A stretch of DNA of 9,430 nucleotides, from the NCBI GenBank assembly GCA_003556955.1, contig PWQB01000477.1, forward strand, positions 1-9,430. The letters run 5' to 3'. The stretch comes from Nostocaceae cyanobacterium CSSed10_463m (GTDB lineage Bacteria > Cyanobacteriota > Cyanobacteriia > Cyanobacteriales > Nostocaceae). Under the pieces are notes generated by a model. That model did not search any database. It saw only the letters and a program-made list of their open reading frames with translations, and was not told where the DNA came from. This document shows positions 1 through 7,076 of the stretch, in pieces; position 1 is the stretch's first letter; each line of letters starts with the position of its first letter. The position numbers were made by a program, and so were the translations under genes.

Positions 1-722
1 GATACAGGGGCTAATTCCTCTACTGACGCAGCTGGGGATTTATTACCCGACTCTGACAATGGCAAAGGACGAGTAGCATCTATTGTATATGTACCTGCCA
101 ACCAGTCATGCAAGGCGCGACGACCCCGGCGTGATGGTAAGGCCAGTCCTTCTCCTAGCACCATGAATACAGCCAAAAATGTGAACAATCCTAAATTGGG
201 AAAGGCAAAACTGTAGCGCCAAAGAATATAGGCGATGGAAACAGGTACAGTCCATCGACCAATTCCTTCCCGTGCTACCACTGCTACAAACCCGGCTGGT
301 TTACCTACCTCATTCACGACTCGCACACCAAACTTGCGCTTCGGAAGAGTACTACCTGTTTTTCCCAATAAATATAATTGCCAACATGAAAGGGTTGTAG
401 GGGCTAACAAGGCAATGATCCACAAAAAATTCGCTGGGGCGGCGACATTGCGAATACCATAGCTTACAGGCAAAGCTAAGGGGCGTGCGATCGCTCTTTC
501 TGTAACTACCAAAACTGGGTGAAGTGGCACACGATTGACATCGCTGCGAGAATTGGCATAGACACCCAGCCCAAAGGGAACTAGCCCACTCACTGCTACT
601 AGAGCGATTTCAGTCGCCCATGCTGCCAAACGCCTGGCGTTTAAGGGTAATGACTTGGCTTTTTCTGGTTGATTAGACTGGCCAGATGGACTGTTACTTC
701 TCCTCACAATTGGGGTCGCCAT
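1..722 (-). CDS. RDD-family membrane protein, 3' part outside the window
   Basis: An open frame runs from ATG at 722 to the window edge, 240 codons without a stop. It was read by reverse-complementing the sequence. AAAGGA lies 8 bases before this ATG; another ATG at 727 is in a different frame. RDD-family marks are visible: the Arg-rich start of the first helix (NARRLAAWATEIALV, residues 28-42), a Lys/Arg loop after the second helix (KTGSTLPKRKFGVRVV, 121-136), and the closing motif RRALHDWLAGT (201-211). Hydrophobic stretches lie near 34-55, 98-118 and 158-192. RDD proteins are integral membrane proteins; a few are implicated in ion transport, but the role of most is unknown. The chain continues past the RDD domain (from about 215) in a Ser/Pro-rich tail, so another domain may follow outside the window. 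The two-helix protein gene lies 67 bp upstream on the same strand, so they may be co-transcribed. Family call is fairly sure; function is not. Confidence 0.8.
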   Translation of the reverse strand, partial: MATPIVRRSNSPSGQSNQPEKAKSLPLNARRLAAWATEIALVAVSGLVPFGLGVYANSRSDVNRVPLHPVLVVTERAIARPLALPVSYGIRNVAAPANFLWIIALLAPTTLSCWQLYLLGKTGSTLPKRKFGVRVVNEVGKPAGFVAVVAREGIGRWTVPVSIAYILWRYSFAFPNLGLFTFLAVFMVLGEGLALPSRRGRRALHDWLAGTYTIDATRPLPLSESGNKSPAASVEELAPV

Positions 723-789
723 TGCATAATTCCTTTGAATTTATTTTTACGTAGCTCTCGGCGCAATTAAAAAAATATACTATTATTGC

Positions 790-1134
790 TTATTGCTTTT
801 TGGACAAGCTACCAGATACAAAAAATTTGTACCCAAGATACACTAAGAATGCCAACACTGCCACACTGATGACAGATGTAACTAGTTTCAGCACTGCTTG
901 TAGCATCGCCAATGCCACTAGCACCCCCACACCGGCAACTATCACTTGGGTGATTTTGTTTAAGTTTTGAAACCAAAGTTGCAACTGTGCCAAGTGAGAT
1001 TTAAAGTTAAGAAATGCCGACTGCGATTTTTGTGTGTTTTCTGGTGGTTGTCCCACATTTACAGATTTAGAGTTGATTTGTGCCTCTAGATTTTGCAGGC
1101 GACGCTTTAAGTCTTCTTCAGGTTGCTGATTCAT
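790..1134 (-). CDS. small two-helix membrane protein of unknown function
   Basis: This 114-residue protein is not one I can name. Residues 4-22 are charged and heptad-like, fitting a short coiled coil. Residues 23-38 are polar and rich in Gln, Pro and Ser. Residues 40-60 form an amphipathic stretch with aromatic residues. Two hydrophobic segments follow at about 62-83 and 86-106, and the tail is basic (SKKQ), so a membrane protein with a cytoplasmic N-terminal arm is likely. The ATG at 1134 has an AAGGTG about 9 bases upstream, a modest ribosome site. The RDD-family gene starts 67 bp after its stop on the same strand, which suggests but does not prove an operon. The gene is divergent from the secreted protein at 1321. 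Plausible coding gene: sensible start, good composition and clear membrane topology; function unknown. Confidence 0.7.
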   Translation of the reverse strand: MNQQPEEDLKRRLQNLEAQINSKSVNVGQPPENTQKSQSAFLNFKSHLAQLQLWFQNLNKITQVIVAGVGVLVALAMLQAVLKLVTSVISVAVLAFLVYLGYKFFVSGSLSKKQ

Positions 1135-1307
1135 CTATCTTTTCACCTTGACTCTAAGTCACTAGTTCCACCACAAACTTACCAAATCCTGGAAATTATT
1201 TTTTAGAGTTTGTGGAATCAAGATGATCATTGTCGGAACATAGAATACTGCTTCCTCGTCTTCAAGTTTAGACAGGCTATTTGAGAAATATCGTGTGAGA
1301 AATAGTC

Positions 1308-1312
1308 GGGAG
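1308..1312 (+). promoter_or_regulatory. ribosome binding site that fixes the start of the secreted protein
   Basis: GGGAG lies 8 bases before ATG 1321. It is only 2 bases before the in-frame TTG at 1315, too close to serve that codon. The ATG at 1321 (followed by a second ATG at 1324) is therefore the better start. Confidence 0.6.
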
Positions 1313-1320
1313 CATTGACC

Positions 1321-1764
1321 ATGATGAAGACTCTGAGGCTATTGATAGCTGTTCCCGCAGCTTTGGTGATGAGTTTGGCTTTAACTGAGGCTAACTTGGC
1401 TCAAGTATCAAGGGTGCAAATTACACCCAATTCTCAGGCAGAACCAATAAGATTACAAGGCACATCGGGCGGTTCTGTATCCAGTAATTGTGGTAAAATT
1501 GCCAACGCGCCTAATCATGTTATCCAGTTAACAAAACCATTACCTTATTTACGTTTAACCGTTGACAGTCCTGGACAGCCAACGCTGCTAATCGATGGAC
1601 CTGGAGGGCGGTTTTGTGTTTTAGCAGATGATTACTCGCAAAATCAGCCAGAACTTACTGGTTATTGGCAAGCAGGGGAATACTCACTATATATAGGTGA
1701 GTTATCTGCAAGTAAGCATACCTATACCCTTTCAATTTCGCAACAAAAGCAGCAAATTAAATAG
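1321..1764 (+). CDS. small secreted protein with a PPC-like beta domain
   Basis: A 147-residue protein from ATG 1321. The N terminus is a signal peptide: basic start (MMKTLR), hydrophobic core at about 6-22, and a likely cleavage after Ala27 (EANLA-QVS). The mature part has two Cys, C57 and C99, which could form a disulfide after export. Residues about 66-140 resemble bacterial pre-peptidase C-terminal (PPC) beta-sandwich domains: a Leu-rich strand, then TLLIDGPGGRFCVLADD, then a Gly-Tyr-Trp-x-x-Gly-x-Tyr turn (GYWQAGEYSLYIG, 114-126) and a closing YTLSIS strand. Such domains occur in secreted and surface proteins, where they may bind or assist export; here the domain stands alone. It is monocistronic, diverging from the membrane protein at 790-1134 and converging on the large kinase. 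Secretion is well supported; the PPC likeness is from memory of the family pattern; the cellular role is unknown. Confidence 0.75.
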   Translation: MMKTLRLLIAVPAALVMSLALTEANLAQVSRVQITPNSQAEPIRLQGTSGGSVSSNCGKIANAPNHVIQLTKPLPYLRLTVDSPGQPTLLIDGPGGRFCVLADDYSQNQPELTGYWQAGEYSLYIGELSASKHTYTLSISQQKQQIK

Positions 1765-1798
1765 GGCGTGCTGAATAAAAGTGAAACCGTTATCCATC

Positions 1799-1844
1799 AA
1801 AGGTGTAAGGAATCTGAAAAGTTAAAAAGGTGCAAGGAATCAGA
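1799..1844 (+). repeat. imperfect 19-bp direct repeat
   Basis: Two copies of AAAGGTGYAAGGAATCWGA lie at 1799-1817 and 1826-1844, differing at two positions and separated by 8 bp. They lie between two convergent genes and have no evident function. They may be the remnant of a short tandem duplication. Confidence 0.6.
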
Positions 1845-1916
1845 CTTGTGAAGATGAAAAGTTATGCATTGATTGATTGCATAGTCAGATATTTTCACCA
1901 AAATAAATCCTCAAAA

Positions 1917-1955
1917 CCCTGTTCCCTGTTCCCTGTTCCCTGTTCCCTGTTCCCT
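1917..1955. repeat. heptanucleotide tandem repeat, CCCTGTT x 5.6
   Basis: Five perfect CCCTGTT units (1917-1951) and a final CCCT (1952-1955) lie 40 bp beyond the stop of the kinase gene. Short tandemly repeated heptamers (STRR sequences) between genes are a hallmark of heterocystous cyanobacteria. It is not a CRISPR: there are no spacers. Confidence 0.95.
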
Positions 1956-1995
1956 ATCCTCACAAATTAACGACACGCTACACGAACAGCCAGCC

Positions 1996-4900
1996 CTAAA
2001 TAGTTTGACTAATGACATGGTGCAAGCTATTGACTAAATCTGGTGCTGTGTAGGGCTTAGAAACCACTAGCTGCACATTAGTATTATCTGCATTTTCCAA
2101 AGCTTCCATAGGGTTAATACCGCTACAAGCAATGATTTTTACCTGTGGGTTCATTTTCTGTAAGGTGCGAATGGCCGTAATGCCATCCATTTCCGGCATC
2201 ATGATATCCATTAAAACGGCACTGATATGCTGTTTGTACTGGGCATAAAGGGCGATCGCTTCAATTCCATTACTAGCCGTGAGAGTTTTATAATTGTATT
2301 TTTCTAAGACAATTTTGGCAATTTCCCGAATTTCAGCTTCATCATCTACCAATAAAATTAGCTCTCCCTGTCCGGGAAATATTTCTAACTTGTTGATATC
2401 CAAAGATGGGGTGACTTCCACCGCAGGTAAAAATAGCTGAAATTGAGTTCCTTGCTCCACTGTGCTAGAAACATTGATAAAACCACCGTGGCTTTTGACA
2501 ATTCCTAACACTGTTGATAGCCCCAATCCTGTACCTTTGCCGACTTCTTTGGTGGTGAAAAAAGGATCAAAAATTTTATCTAATATTTCTGCTGGTATGC
2601 CCATTCCTGTATCGGTGACAGTAAGTAACACATAAGGGCCAACTTTGGCATCAATATTAATGCGGGCATAAGCTTCGTCAATAAACATATTTTGGGTGGA
2701 AATACTGACGTTTCCACCTTCTGGCATGGCATCACGAGCATTAACCACAAGGTTCATTAACACTTGATGCAGTTGTGTCGCATCTCCAGAGACAGCCCAC
2801 AAATCTTCAGGTATGGTGATCAAAAACTCCAGGGATTTAGGAAATGTTTGTTTGGTTATCTGGGCAATTTCTGCAATTAGGTGTTTGAGTTGAACTATTG
2901 TGCGTTCTCCTTTAACTCCTCGTGCAAATGATAAAACTTGTTTAACTAAAGCCGCCCCCCGTTTGCTGTTATTTTCAATAATTCCTAATAGGTGGTGATA
3001 ATGTTCTTTATCTTGAGCGAACCTGACTTGTAGCAGTTGAGATGCTGCCAAAATTGGTGTCAAGATATTATTCAAGTCATGAGCAATTCCCCCGGCTAAA
3101 GTGCCAAGGCTTTCCATTCGTTGAGCGCGGAAAAACTGTTCTTCGAGTTGTTTATTTTCTGTAATGTCAGTGCCAACACACAGAATGGATTTCGGTTGTC
3201 CGGCGGCATCATACATCAGCGTCCAACGGCTGGATACCACAATTTCTTGTCCAGATTTCGTAATTTTACGTAACTCACCTTGCCAAGAGCCGGATGCCAT
3301 CACCTCTTTGAGGGCAGCTTGGAATTGTGGTGATTTATTTTGGCAACAAAGTTTTTGGGGATCTTTACCTAAAGCCTCTGCTGCTGTCCAACCATATATA
3401 CGTTCTGCACCTTTATTCCAGAATAAGATTTTGCTTTGCAAATCTCGCACCAAAATCGCATCAGTGGCAATATCAAGTAAGGCTGCTTGCTCGCTAATTT
3501 TGGCTTGGGCTTGTTTGCGATCGCTAATGTCAGCAAAAGATACAATTACCGCATAAGGAACCGAGTCATTTTCGTGAAACAAGGGTTGGGAATTAATAGA
3601 AATCCAAATAAGCTCTCCATTAGGCCGATACACTCCCATCACCACATTCGAGCAGGGTTTTCCGGTACGTAAGGATAGTATGGATGGATGCATTTCACTG
3701 GGAAAGGGAGAACCATCTTCTTGGATGGTATGCCAGCGTGGTTCTTGCGAATTGCGGTGGAGAATTTGATCAACACTCCGCCCCAGAATCCTTTGAGCGC
3801 TGGCATTACAGGCAGTTATCCTGCCATCAGCCTCGTGTAGCAGGATGCCTTCTTGCATAGCTGCAACTACTGAACGATAACGCTCTTCGCTATTTCGCAG
3901 GGCTGCTTCTGTCTCTTTGCGTTCACCGATGCACCTAGTTGTACCAATTAATCGAATTGGCTCACCCAGTTCATTACAAAATACTTTACCGTTGCCACTG
4001 AGCCAATGAATAGTACCATCATGCCAAACAACCCGAAATTCACCTTTATATTGACTTTTTTCGGCAATAGTGCGATTTATCGTCTCCGACAAACATTGCT
4101 GATCTTCAGGGTGAACTAACTTAAAAAACTCTTCTATGTTTGCGGAACTAGCACTACTGGGCAAACCATACAGGGAACTCATATTAGCAGAGCATACTAC
4201 TTGATTGGTGGCAATATTCCAATCCCAAATACCCATTTGAGTAGCTTCTAAGGCTAAATTTAGTCGCGCCTCACTTTCCCGCAGTGATTCTTCTATTTGC
4301 TTGCGTTCGGTGATATCTCTACCCACCGCCTGCAATTCAACCACCTCTCCTGTTTCATCCTTAATTCCGGCAACGTTCCATTGCACCCAGCGCATACCGT
4401 CAACTGTGAATAGACGCTGTTCCTCTGTGACCAACTGATAGGGTGGGGAGATGATAATACTCATATTGGCCGTGATTTGAGGCAAGTCATCGGCATGGAA
4501 ATACTCAAATAATCCTTGACTAAGTAACTTGTCTAATTGTTGCCCCAAGGCTTGGCAAAGTGCTGTGTTCGCAAAAGTTACCCTTCCCTGCAAATCTATG
4601 CGAACAATTAAGTCAGTTTGAGTTTCTACTAACTGGCGATACAGTTTCTCGCTTTGTTGGCGTTCAGCTATTTCCTTTTCTAAAAGGGCGTTAGATAAGA
4701 GCAGTTCATTGGTGCGTTGCTCTACCCGCATTTCTAATTCCTTACTGGCTTGGCATAATGCCGCTTCTGCCTGTTTGCGGGCGCTAATGTCACAAAGCAA
4801 CCAACGCCAACCCGACATCTGACCCTGTTTGTATATAGCCGCAGCTCTCAGACTGGCCGGGAAAGACTGACTACCCCGTGGCTGGAGGTGAATTTCCCAG

Positions 4901-5829
4901 TTATCTATCTCCTGTAATGTCTGTAGTTGGGTAATAAATTCTTGTTTGTCTGGTTCAGCAATAAATTCAACTAATGATTTGCCCGGCAAAGAATTTTGTT
5001 GCACAGATAGTAATGTAGCTGCTGCGTGGTTAGCTTCTTGAATTACACCTGCGGCATCGCTGACTAAATAACCATCAGGCGCAAACTCAAATAAATCCTG
5101 ATAAAGTTGACGTTCTGACTCGGCGGTTTCACGAGCCTCAGCCAGTTCTTTGTTTTGTTGCCGCAATTCCTCTTCTACCTTTTGGAGTTCTGCCAGGGTT
5201 TGCTGAAGTTCTTGATTAGTTTGCATAACTTCAACAGTTTGTGCGTCTAACCACTTTTTTAACCGACTGTGAGTTTGGTAGCTTTTGGCCTGGCTTGGCT
5301 GTAGATTTAGTGGTAAGGCTGCGCTCACTGTCTTCAGGGGATTGAAGGTTTTGAGTAAGGTGGTTTCGTTGACCAGCCCTAATAATTGCCCCTGTTGATC
5401 TAAAATCGGCAGATGGCTAATTTGATGCTGCCGCAAGGTTGACAAAGCTGTAAAGGCATTCTCAGAATCGGATGCTGTCAGAGTAATGACTGGCTGTACC
5501 ATGACTTCAGCCATTTTCACCTGAGACAAATCAACACAGTTGGCGGTAAGATGAATTACATCTTTGGGTGTAAAAATACCTAATATATTTTCTTGGTCTA
5601 CTACTAAAACACATTTATTAGCTTGACAGTTACCTCTGCTGTCAACTAACCTATAATCTGAGTGTTTTGGTGACGAGTTTATACTGGATTCTTGACTCAT
5701 CAAGATAATGGCATCGACTACATAACTATCAGGGCTAATCGTTAAAGGATATTGGTTAATAGCATGATATAAATTAGGTGCATCAATTAGCTGATTGTTG
5801 AATCTCATAGTTAATTCATCAATTTTCAT
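1996..5829 (-). CDS. hybrid sensor histidine kinase: CBS pair, five PAS, HisKA, HATPase, receiver
   Basis: A 1277-residue signalling kinase with no membrane segment or signal peptide, so probably cytoplasmic. In order: a CBS pair (about 23-95 and 105-163), the family's usual site for adenine nucleotides; a Gln/Glu-rich coiled coil (about 187-243); five PAS domains (about 243-350, 394-510, 518-638, 648-772 and 778-893), several ending in PAC motifs such as DITERK, DISDRK and DITENK; HisKA with GGIAHDLNN and phospho-acceptor His917; the ATPase domain with N-box NLVVNARDAM (Asn1030), G1 box DTGMGIP (1073-1079), FDPFFTTK (1087-1094) and GKGTGLGLS (1097-1105); and a receiver with acidic Asp1162/Asp1163, acceptor Asp1208 (LMDIMMPEMDG), Ser1236 and Lys1258. 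Every catalytic residue is present, so autophosphorylation and transfer to its own receiver are expected. No response regulator or output gene adjoins it, so the target is unknown. The start ATG 5829 has only a weak upstream GGAT; Met8 is an alternative. Ligands of the PAS and CBS domains cannot be read from sequence. Confidence 0.95.
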   Translation of the reverse strand: MKIDELTMRFNNQLIDAPNLYHAINQYPLTISPDSYVVDAIILMSQESSINSSPKHSDYRLVDSRGNCQANKCVLVVDQENILGIFTPKDVIHLTANCVDLSQVKMAEVMVQPVITLTASDSENAFTALSTLRQHQISHLPILDQQGQLLGLVNETTLLKTFNPLKTVSAALPLNLQPSQAKSYQTHSRLKKWLDAQTVEVMQTNQELQQTLAELQKVEEELRQQNKELAEARETAESERQLYQDLFEFAPDGYLVSDAAGVIQEANHAAATLLSVQQNSLPGKSLVEFIAEPDKQEFITQLQTLQEIDNWEIHLQPRGSQSFPASLRAAAIYKQGQMSGWRWLLCDISARKQAEAALCQASKELEMRVEQRTNELLLSNALLEKEIAERQQSEKLYRQLVETQTDLIVRIDLQGRVTFANTALCQALGQQLDKLLSQGLFEYFHADDLPQITANMSIIISPPYQLVTEEQRLFTVDGMRWVQWNVAGIKDETGEVVELQAVGRDITERKQIEESLRESEARLNLALEATQMGIWDWNIATNQVVCSANMSSLYGLPSSASSANIEEFFKLVHPEDQQCLSETINRTIAEKSQYKGEFRVVWHDGTIHWLSGNGKVFCNELGEPIRLIGTTRCIGERKETEAALRNSEERYRSVVAAMQEGILLHEADGRITACNASAQRILGRSVDQILHRNSQEPRWHTIQEDGSPFPSEMHPSILSLRTGKPCSNVVMGVYRPNGELIWISINSQPLFHENDSVPYAVIVSFADISDRKQAQAKISEQAALLDIATDAILVRDLQSKILFWNKGAERIYGWTAAEALGKDPQKLCCQNKSPQFQAALKEVMASGSWQGELRKITKSGQEIVVSSRWTLMYDAAGQPKSILCVGTDITENKQLEEQFFRAQRMESLGTLAGGIAHDLNNILTPILAASQLLQVRFAQDKEHYHHLLGIIENNSKRGAALVKQVLSFARGVKGERTIVQLKHLIAEIAQITKQTFPKSLEFLITIPEDLWAVSGDATQLHQVLMNLVVNARDAMPEGGNVSISTQNMFIDEAYARINIDAKVGPYVLLTVTDTGMGIPAEILDKIFDPFFTTKEVGKGTGLGLSTVLGIVKSHGGFINVSSTVEQGTQFQLFLPAVEVTPSLDINKLEIFPGQGELILLVDDEAEIREIAKIVLEKYNYKTLTASNGIEAIALYAQYKQHISAVLMDIMMPEMDGITAIRTLQKMNPQVKIIACSGINPMEALENADNTNVQLVVSKPYTAPDLVNSLHHVISQTI

Positions 5830-6131
5830 TATCCGATTAACATCAGAACTACAGCGTGCAAGTTATAACTCAAAACTTGTTGATTACTGTCGCTGATTTA
5901 GTTAAAAAAGCCGATAAATCTGATGGCGTACAGAAATATCGTGGAATACAACAAAATTTTGTACTGACTATAGCTTTAGTAAGTCTATAACCTGGGCTGC
6001 TGAGAACATTTTTTTAGCTCTCAAACCCATTGTATTGTTGAATTCGAGATAGATGATCTTTTATTTTCAGAGAATACACTAATTAATGTTATGACTTAGA
6101 AGGGGTCAAACCACCCACGCCAGATATGTCA

Positions 6132-6139
6132 GCGATCGC
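6132..6139. repeat. HIP1 core octamer, one of five in the window
   Basis: GCGATCGC here is the core of the highly iterated palindrome HIP1, over-represented in many cyanobacterial genomes. This copy is intergenic. The other four are at 487-494, 2252-2259, 3517-3524 and 7161-7168, all inside genes. Five copies of a fixed octamer in 9.4 kb is far above chance and supports a cyanobacterial origin. Confidence 0.9.
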
Positions 6140-6150
6140 CTAAATTTGAT

Positions 6151-6169
6151 CTGTATTTATTTTATACAG
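6151..6169. repeat. inverted repeat CTGTAT-N7-ATACAG
   Basis: Perfect 6-bp arms (6151-6156 and 6164-6169) flank an AT-only spacer. It contains GTA-N9-TAC, one base too long for a canonical NtcA site. It could be an operator for an unidentified regulator or chance in AT-rich DNA. Confidence 0.4.
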
Positions 6170-6277
6170 TACCAGATATTAATCATAATTGCTTAAAACA
6201 TTGGTTTAACAGCATTTTTATATTACTTACTTAATAAGTTTTTCTATTAACTGTTGGAATTAATACAGTAATTTCCA

Positions 6278-6303
6278 ATTCGGAGTCACTTGTGATTCCG
6301 AAT
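6278..6303. repeat. 26-bp near-perfect palindrome
   Basis: Arms of 12 bp (6278-6289 ATTCGGAGTCAC and 6292-6303 GTGATTCCGAAT) flank a 2-bp centre. The single mismatch is a G opposite T, which would pair as G-U in RNA. No T-run follows on either strand, so it is not a standard terminator. It may be a protein-binding site, an RNA hairpin or a short dispersed repeat. Confidence 0.75.
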
Positions 6304-6416
6304 ATTTGCAATAATTCTTCACATTATCCAATAATCAGCCATAATAACTTGGGTGTAAATCTGGAAATTTGAAGATTTTCTGCATCATTCTTTGGTTATA
6401 TAAAATAAAAACTCAG

Positions 6417-6429
6417 CATGATGATCATG
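6417..6429. repeat. 13-bp palindrome within larger symmetric arms
   Basis: CATGAT-G-ATCATG is perfectly symmetric. It lies between TCAGCA (6413-6418) and TGCTGA (6443-6448), which are also inverted copies, and TAAGCTTA follows at 6430-6437. This cluster is denser than expected by chance but has no assigned role. Confidence 0.45.
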
Positions 6430-6482
6430 TAAGCTTAGTATGTGCTGATTACTATTGAATTTATTGCTATAACGCTATAGGT

Positions 6483-6506
6483 CCCAGACTTCTTTGAGAA
6501 GTCGGG
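6483..6506. repeat. short palindromic (REP-like) hairpin
   Basis: Arms GACTTC (6487-6492) and GAAGTC (6498-6503) flank TTTGA, and an outer CCC/GGG pair (6483-6485 and 6504-6506) closes around a bulged A. It closely resembles the CCCGACTTCTT...GAAGTCGGG hairpin I recall as a frequent intergenic repeat in Nostoc-type genomes. The family assignment is from memory and could not be searched. Confidence 0.65.
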
Positions 6507-6716
6507 TATCTGGATATTACGTTTTTTCCGACCCAATTAACTCGGTTGACTGATAACTTATAACTGTTGATTTCCTCACCTCCTGGGCGGTTACTATATT
6601 TGCCAGCAGCATAATTTATCTACCAAGTAGAGTTACGATAGCTGATACAACACAATTGCCAAATAGTAATTTTATCTTGTCATTACTTCCTCCACCCAAA
6701 GCATTACAAACAATAC

Positions 6717-6735
6717 CCCCTCTAGGGGATTTTTT
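6717..6735 (+). terminator. weak candidate Rho-independent terminator
   Basis: CCCC-TCTA-GGGG followed by ATTTTTT has the shape of an intrinsic terminator on the plus strand, but the stem is only 4 bp. No gene upstream on this strand needs it, so it either ends an unannotated RNA or is chance. Confidence 0.25.
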
Positions 6736-6985
6736 GGAATTTACTGATTTAAATAGAGCAGAAAATAACTTGAAAATTACCCAATTTATGCAGTCAAGCA
6801 GGAACAAGAAAGAATTAACCAGACATAAACCTTGTCTACTTTGAGAACTGTAGTTTTTAGTCAACATGGTGAGATTGCTTCCTTACGTCGCAATGACAGA
6901 AATTCAATTATTTCAATGGATAAACACAAACCCAGCAGACAGAGAAATGCTTTTTCCCTAGAAAAAATGTGACAAAAAACAGGAT

Positions 6986-7028
6986 GTACTTTTATTTACT
7001 GCATAATTCTGGGATGTATTTGTAATTT
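6986..7028 (+). promoter_or_regulatory. NtcA-activated promoter of nifV
   Basis: GTACTTTTATTTAC (6986-6999) fits the NtcA consensus GTA-N8-TAC exactly. It is followed by 23 bases and then TAATTT (7023-7028), fitting TA-N3-T, the -10 element. NtcA-class promoters have 20-24 bases in this gap, so the layout is canonical with NtcA replacing the -35 element. Transcription would start near 7035, giving a leader of about 40 bases. NtcA is the global nitrogen regulator of cyanobacteria, activated by 2-oxoglutarate when nitrogen is short, consistent with the gene's role. The consensus match is seen; binding is inferred. Confidence 0.75.
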
Positions 7029-7061
7029 TACTTATTACTTTTGTATATTAATTATGATAAC

Positions 7062-7066
7062 AGAGG
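7062..7066 (+). promoter_or_regulatory. ribosome binding site that fixes the nifV start
   Basis: AGAGG ends 10 bases before ATG 7077. The upstream in-frame TTG at 7041 would add 12 residues unlike the family start and would lie within a few bases of the predicted transcription start, so ATG 7077 is preferred. Confidence 0.6.
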
Positions 7067-7076
7067 CATTACGGAA

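Larger units (their letters stand above)
5830..7076. other. 1.2-kb gene-free, palindrome-rich region between the kinase and nifV
   Basis: I see no convincing protein or tRNA gene here. Two overlapping opposite-strand frames near 6616-6867 lack good starts and recognisable products. The region is AT-rich and separates the divergent kinase and nifV starts, so it must hold both promoters; only that of nifV is clear (6986-7028). Minor symmetric sites not listed separately: CAAGTT/AACTTG arms at 5859-5864 and 5874-5879, close to the kinase start; the perfect 12-bp palindrome ACAAAATTTTGT at 5951-5962; GGAA-TTA/TAATTTCC arms at 6256-6276; and ATTGC/GCAAT arms at 6874-6894 within a sequence resembling a dispersed repeat. 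The stronger palindromes are listed on their own. An unannotated small RNA is possible but not shown. Confidence 0.6.

Noticed and set aside
235..462. Plus-strand frame of 75 residues
   Set aside because: It lies opposite the RDD-family gene, whose frame is open across the whole segment and has recognisable motifs.
1315..1320. TTG start for the secreted protein
   Set aside because: The ribosome site would be only 2 bases away; ATG 1321 has correct spacing.
1862..1886. TATGCA-N9-TGCATA hairpin as the terminator of the secreted protein gene
   Set aside because: The stem is short and AT-rich, about 100 bp after the stop, and not followed by a T-run.
1917..1955. CRISPR array
   Set aside because: Units are 7 bp, directly adjacent and without spacers.
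3164..3672. Two overlapping plus-strand frames
   Set aside because: They are antisense to the PAS region of the kinase and have no recognisable product.
6153..6520. Three GTA-N9-TAC sequences (6153-6167, 6438-6452, 6506-6520) as NtcA sites
   Set aside because: The spacer is 9 rather than 8 bases, and NtcA needs the 8-base spacer to bring both half sites into register.
6616..6867. Opposed frames of 83 (minus) and 62 (plus) residues
   Set aside because: They overlap each other, the plus one starts at TTG, neither has a good ribosome site or family likeness, and a terminator-like hairpin lies inside. Treated as non-coding.
7041..7076. TTG start for nifV
   Set aside because: It adds 12 residues unlike NifV and lies within a few bases of the predicted transcription start; ATG 7077 is preceded by AGAGG.
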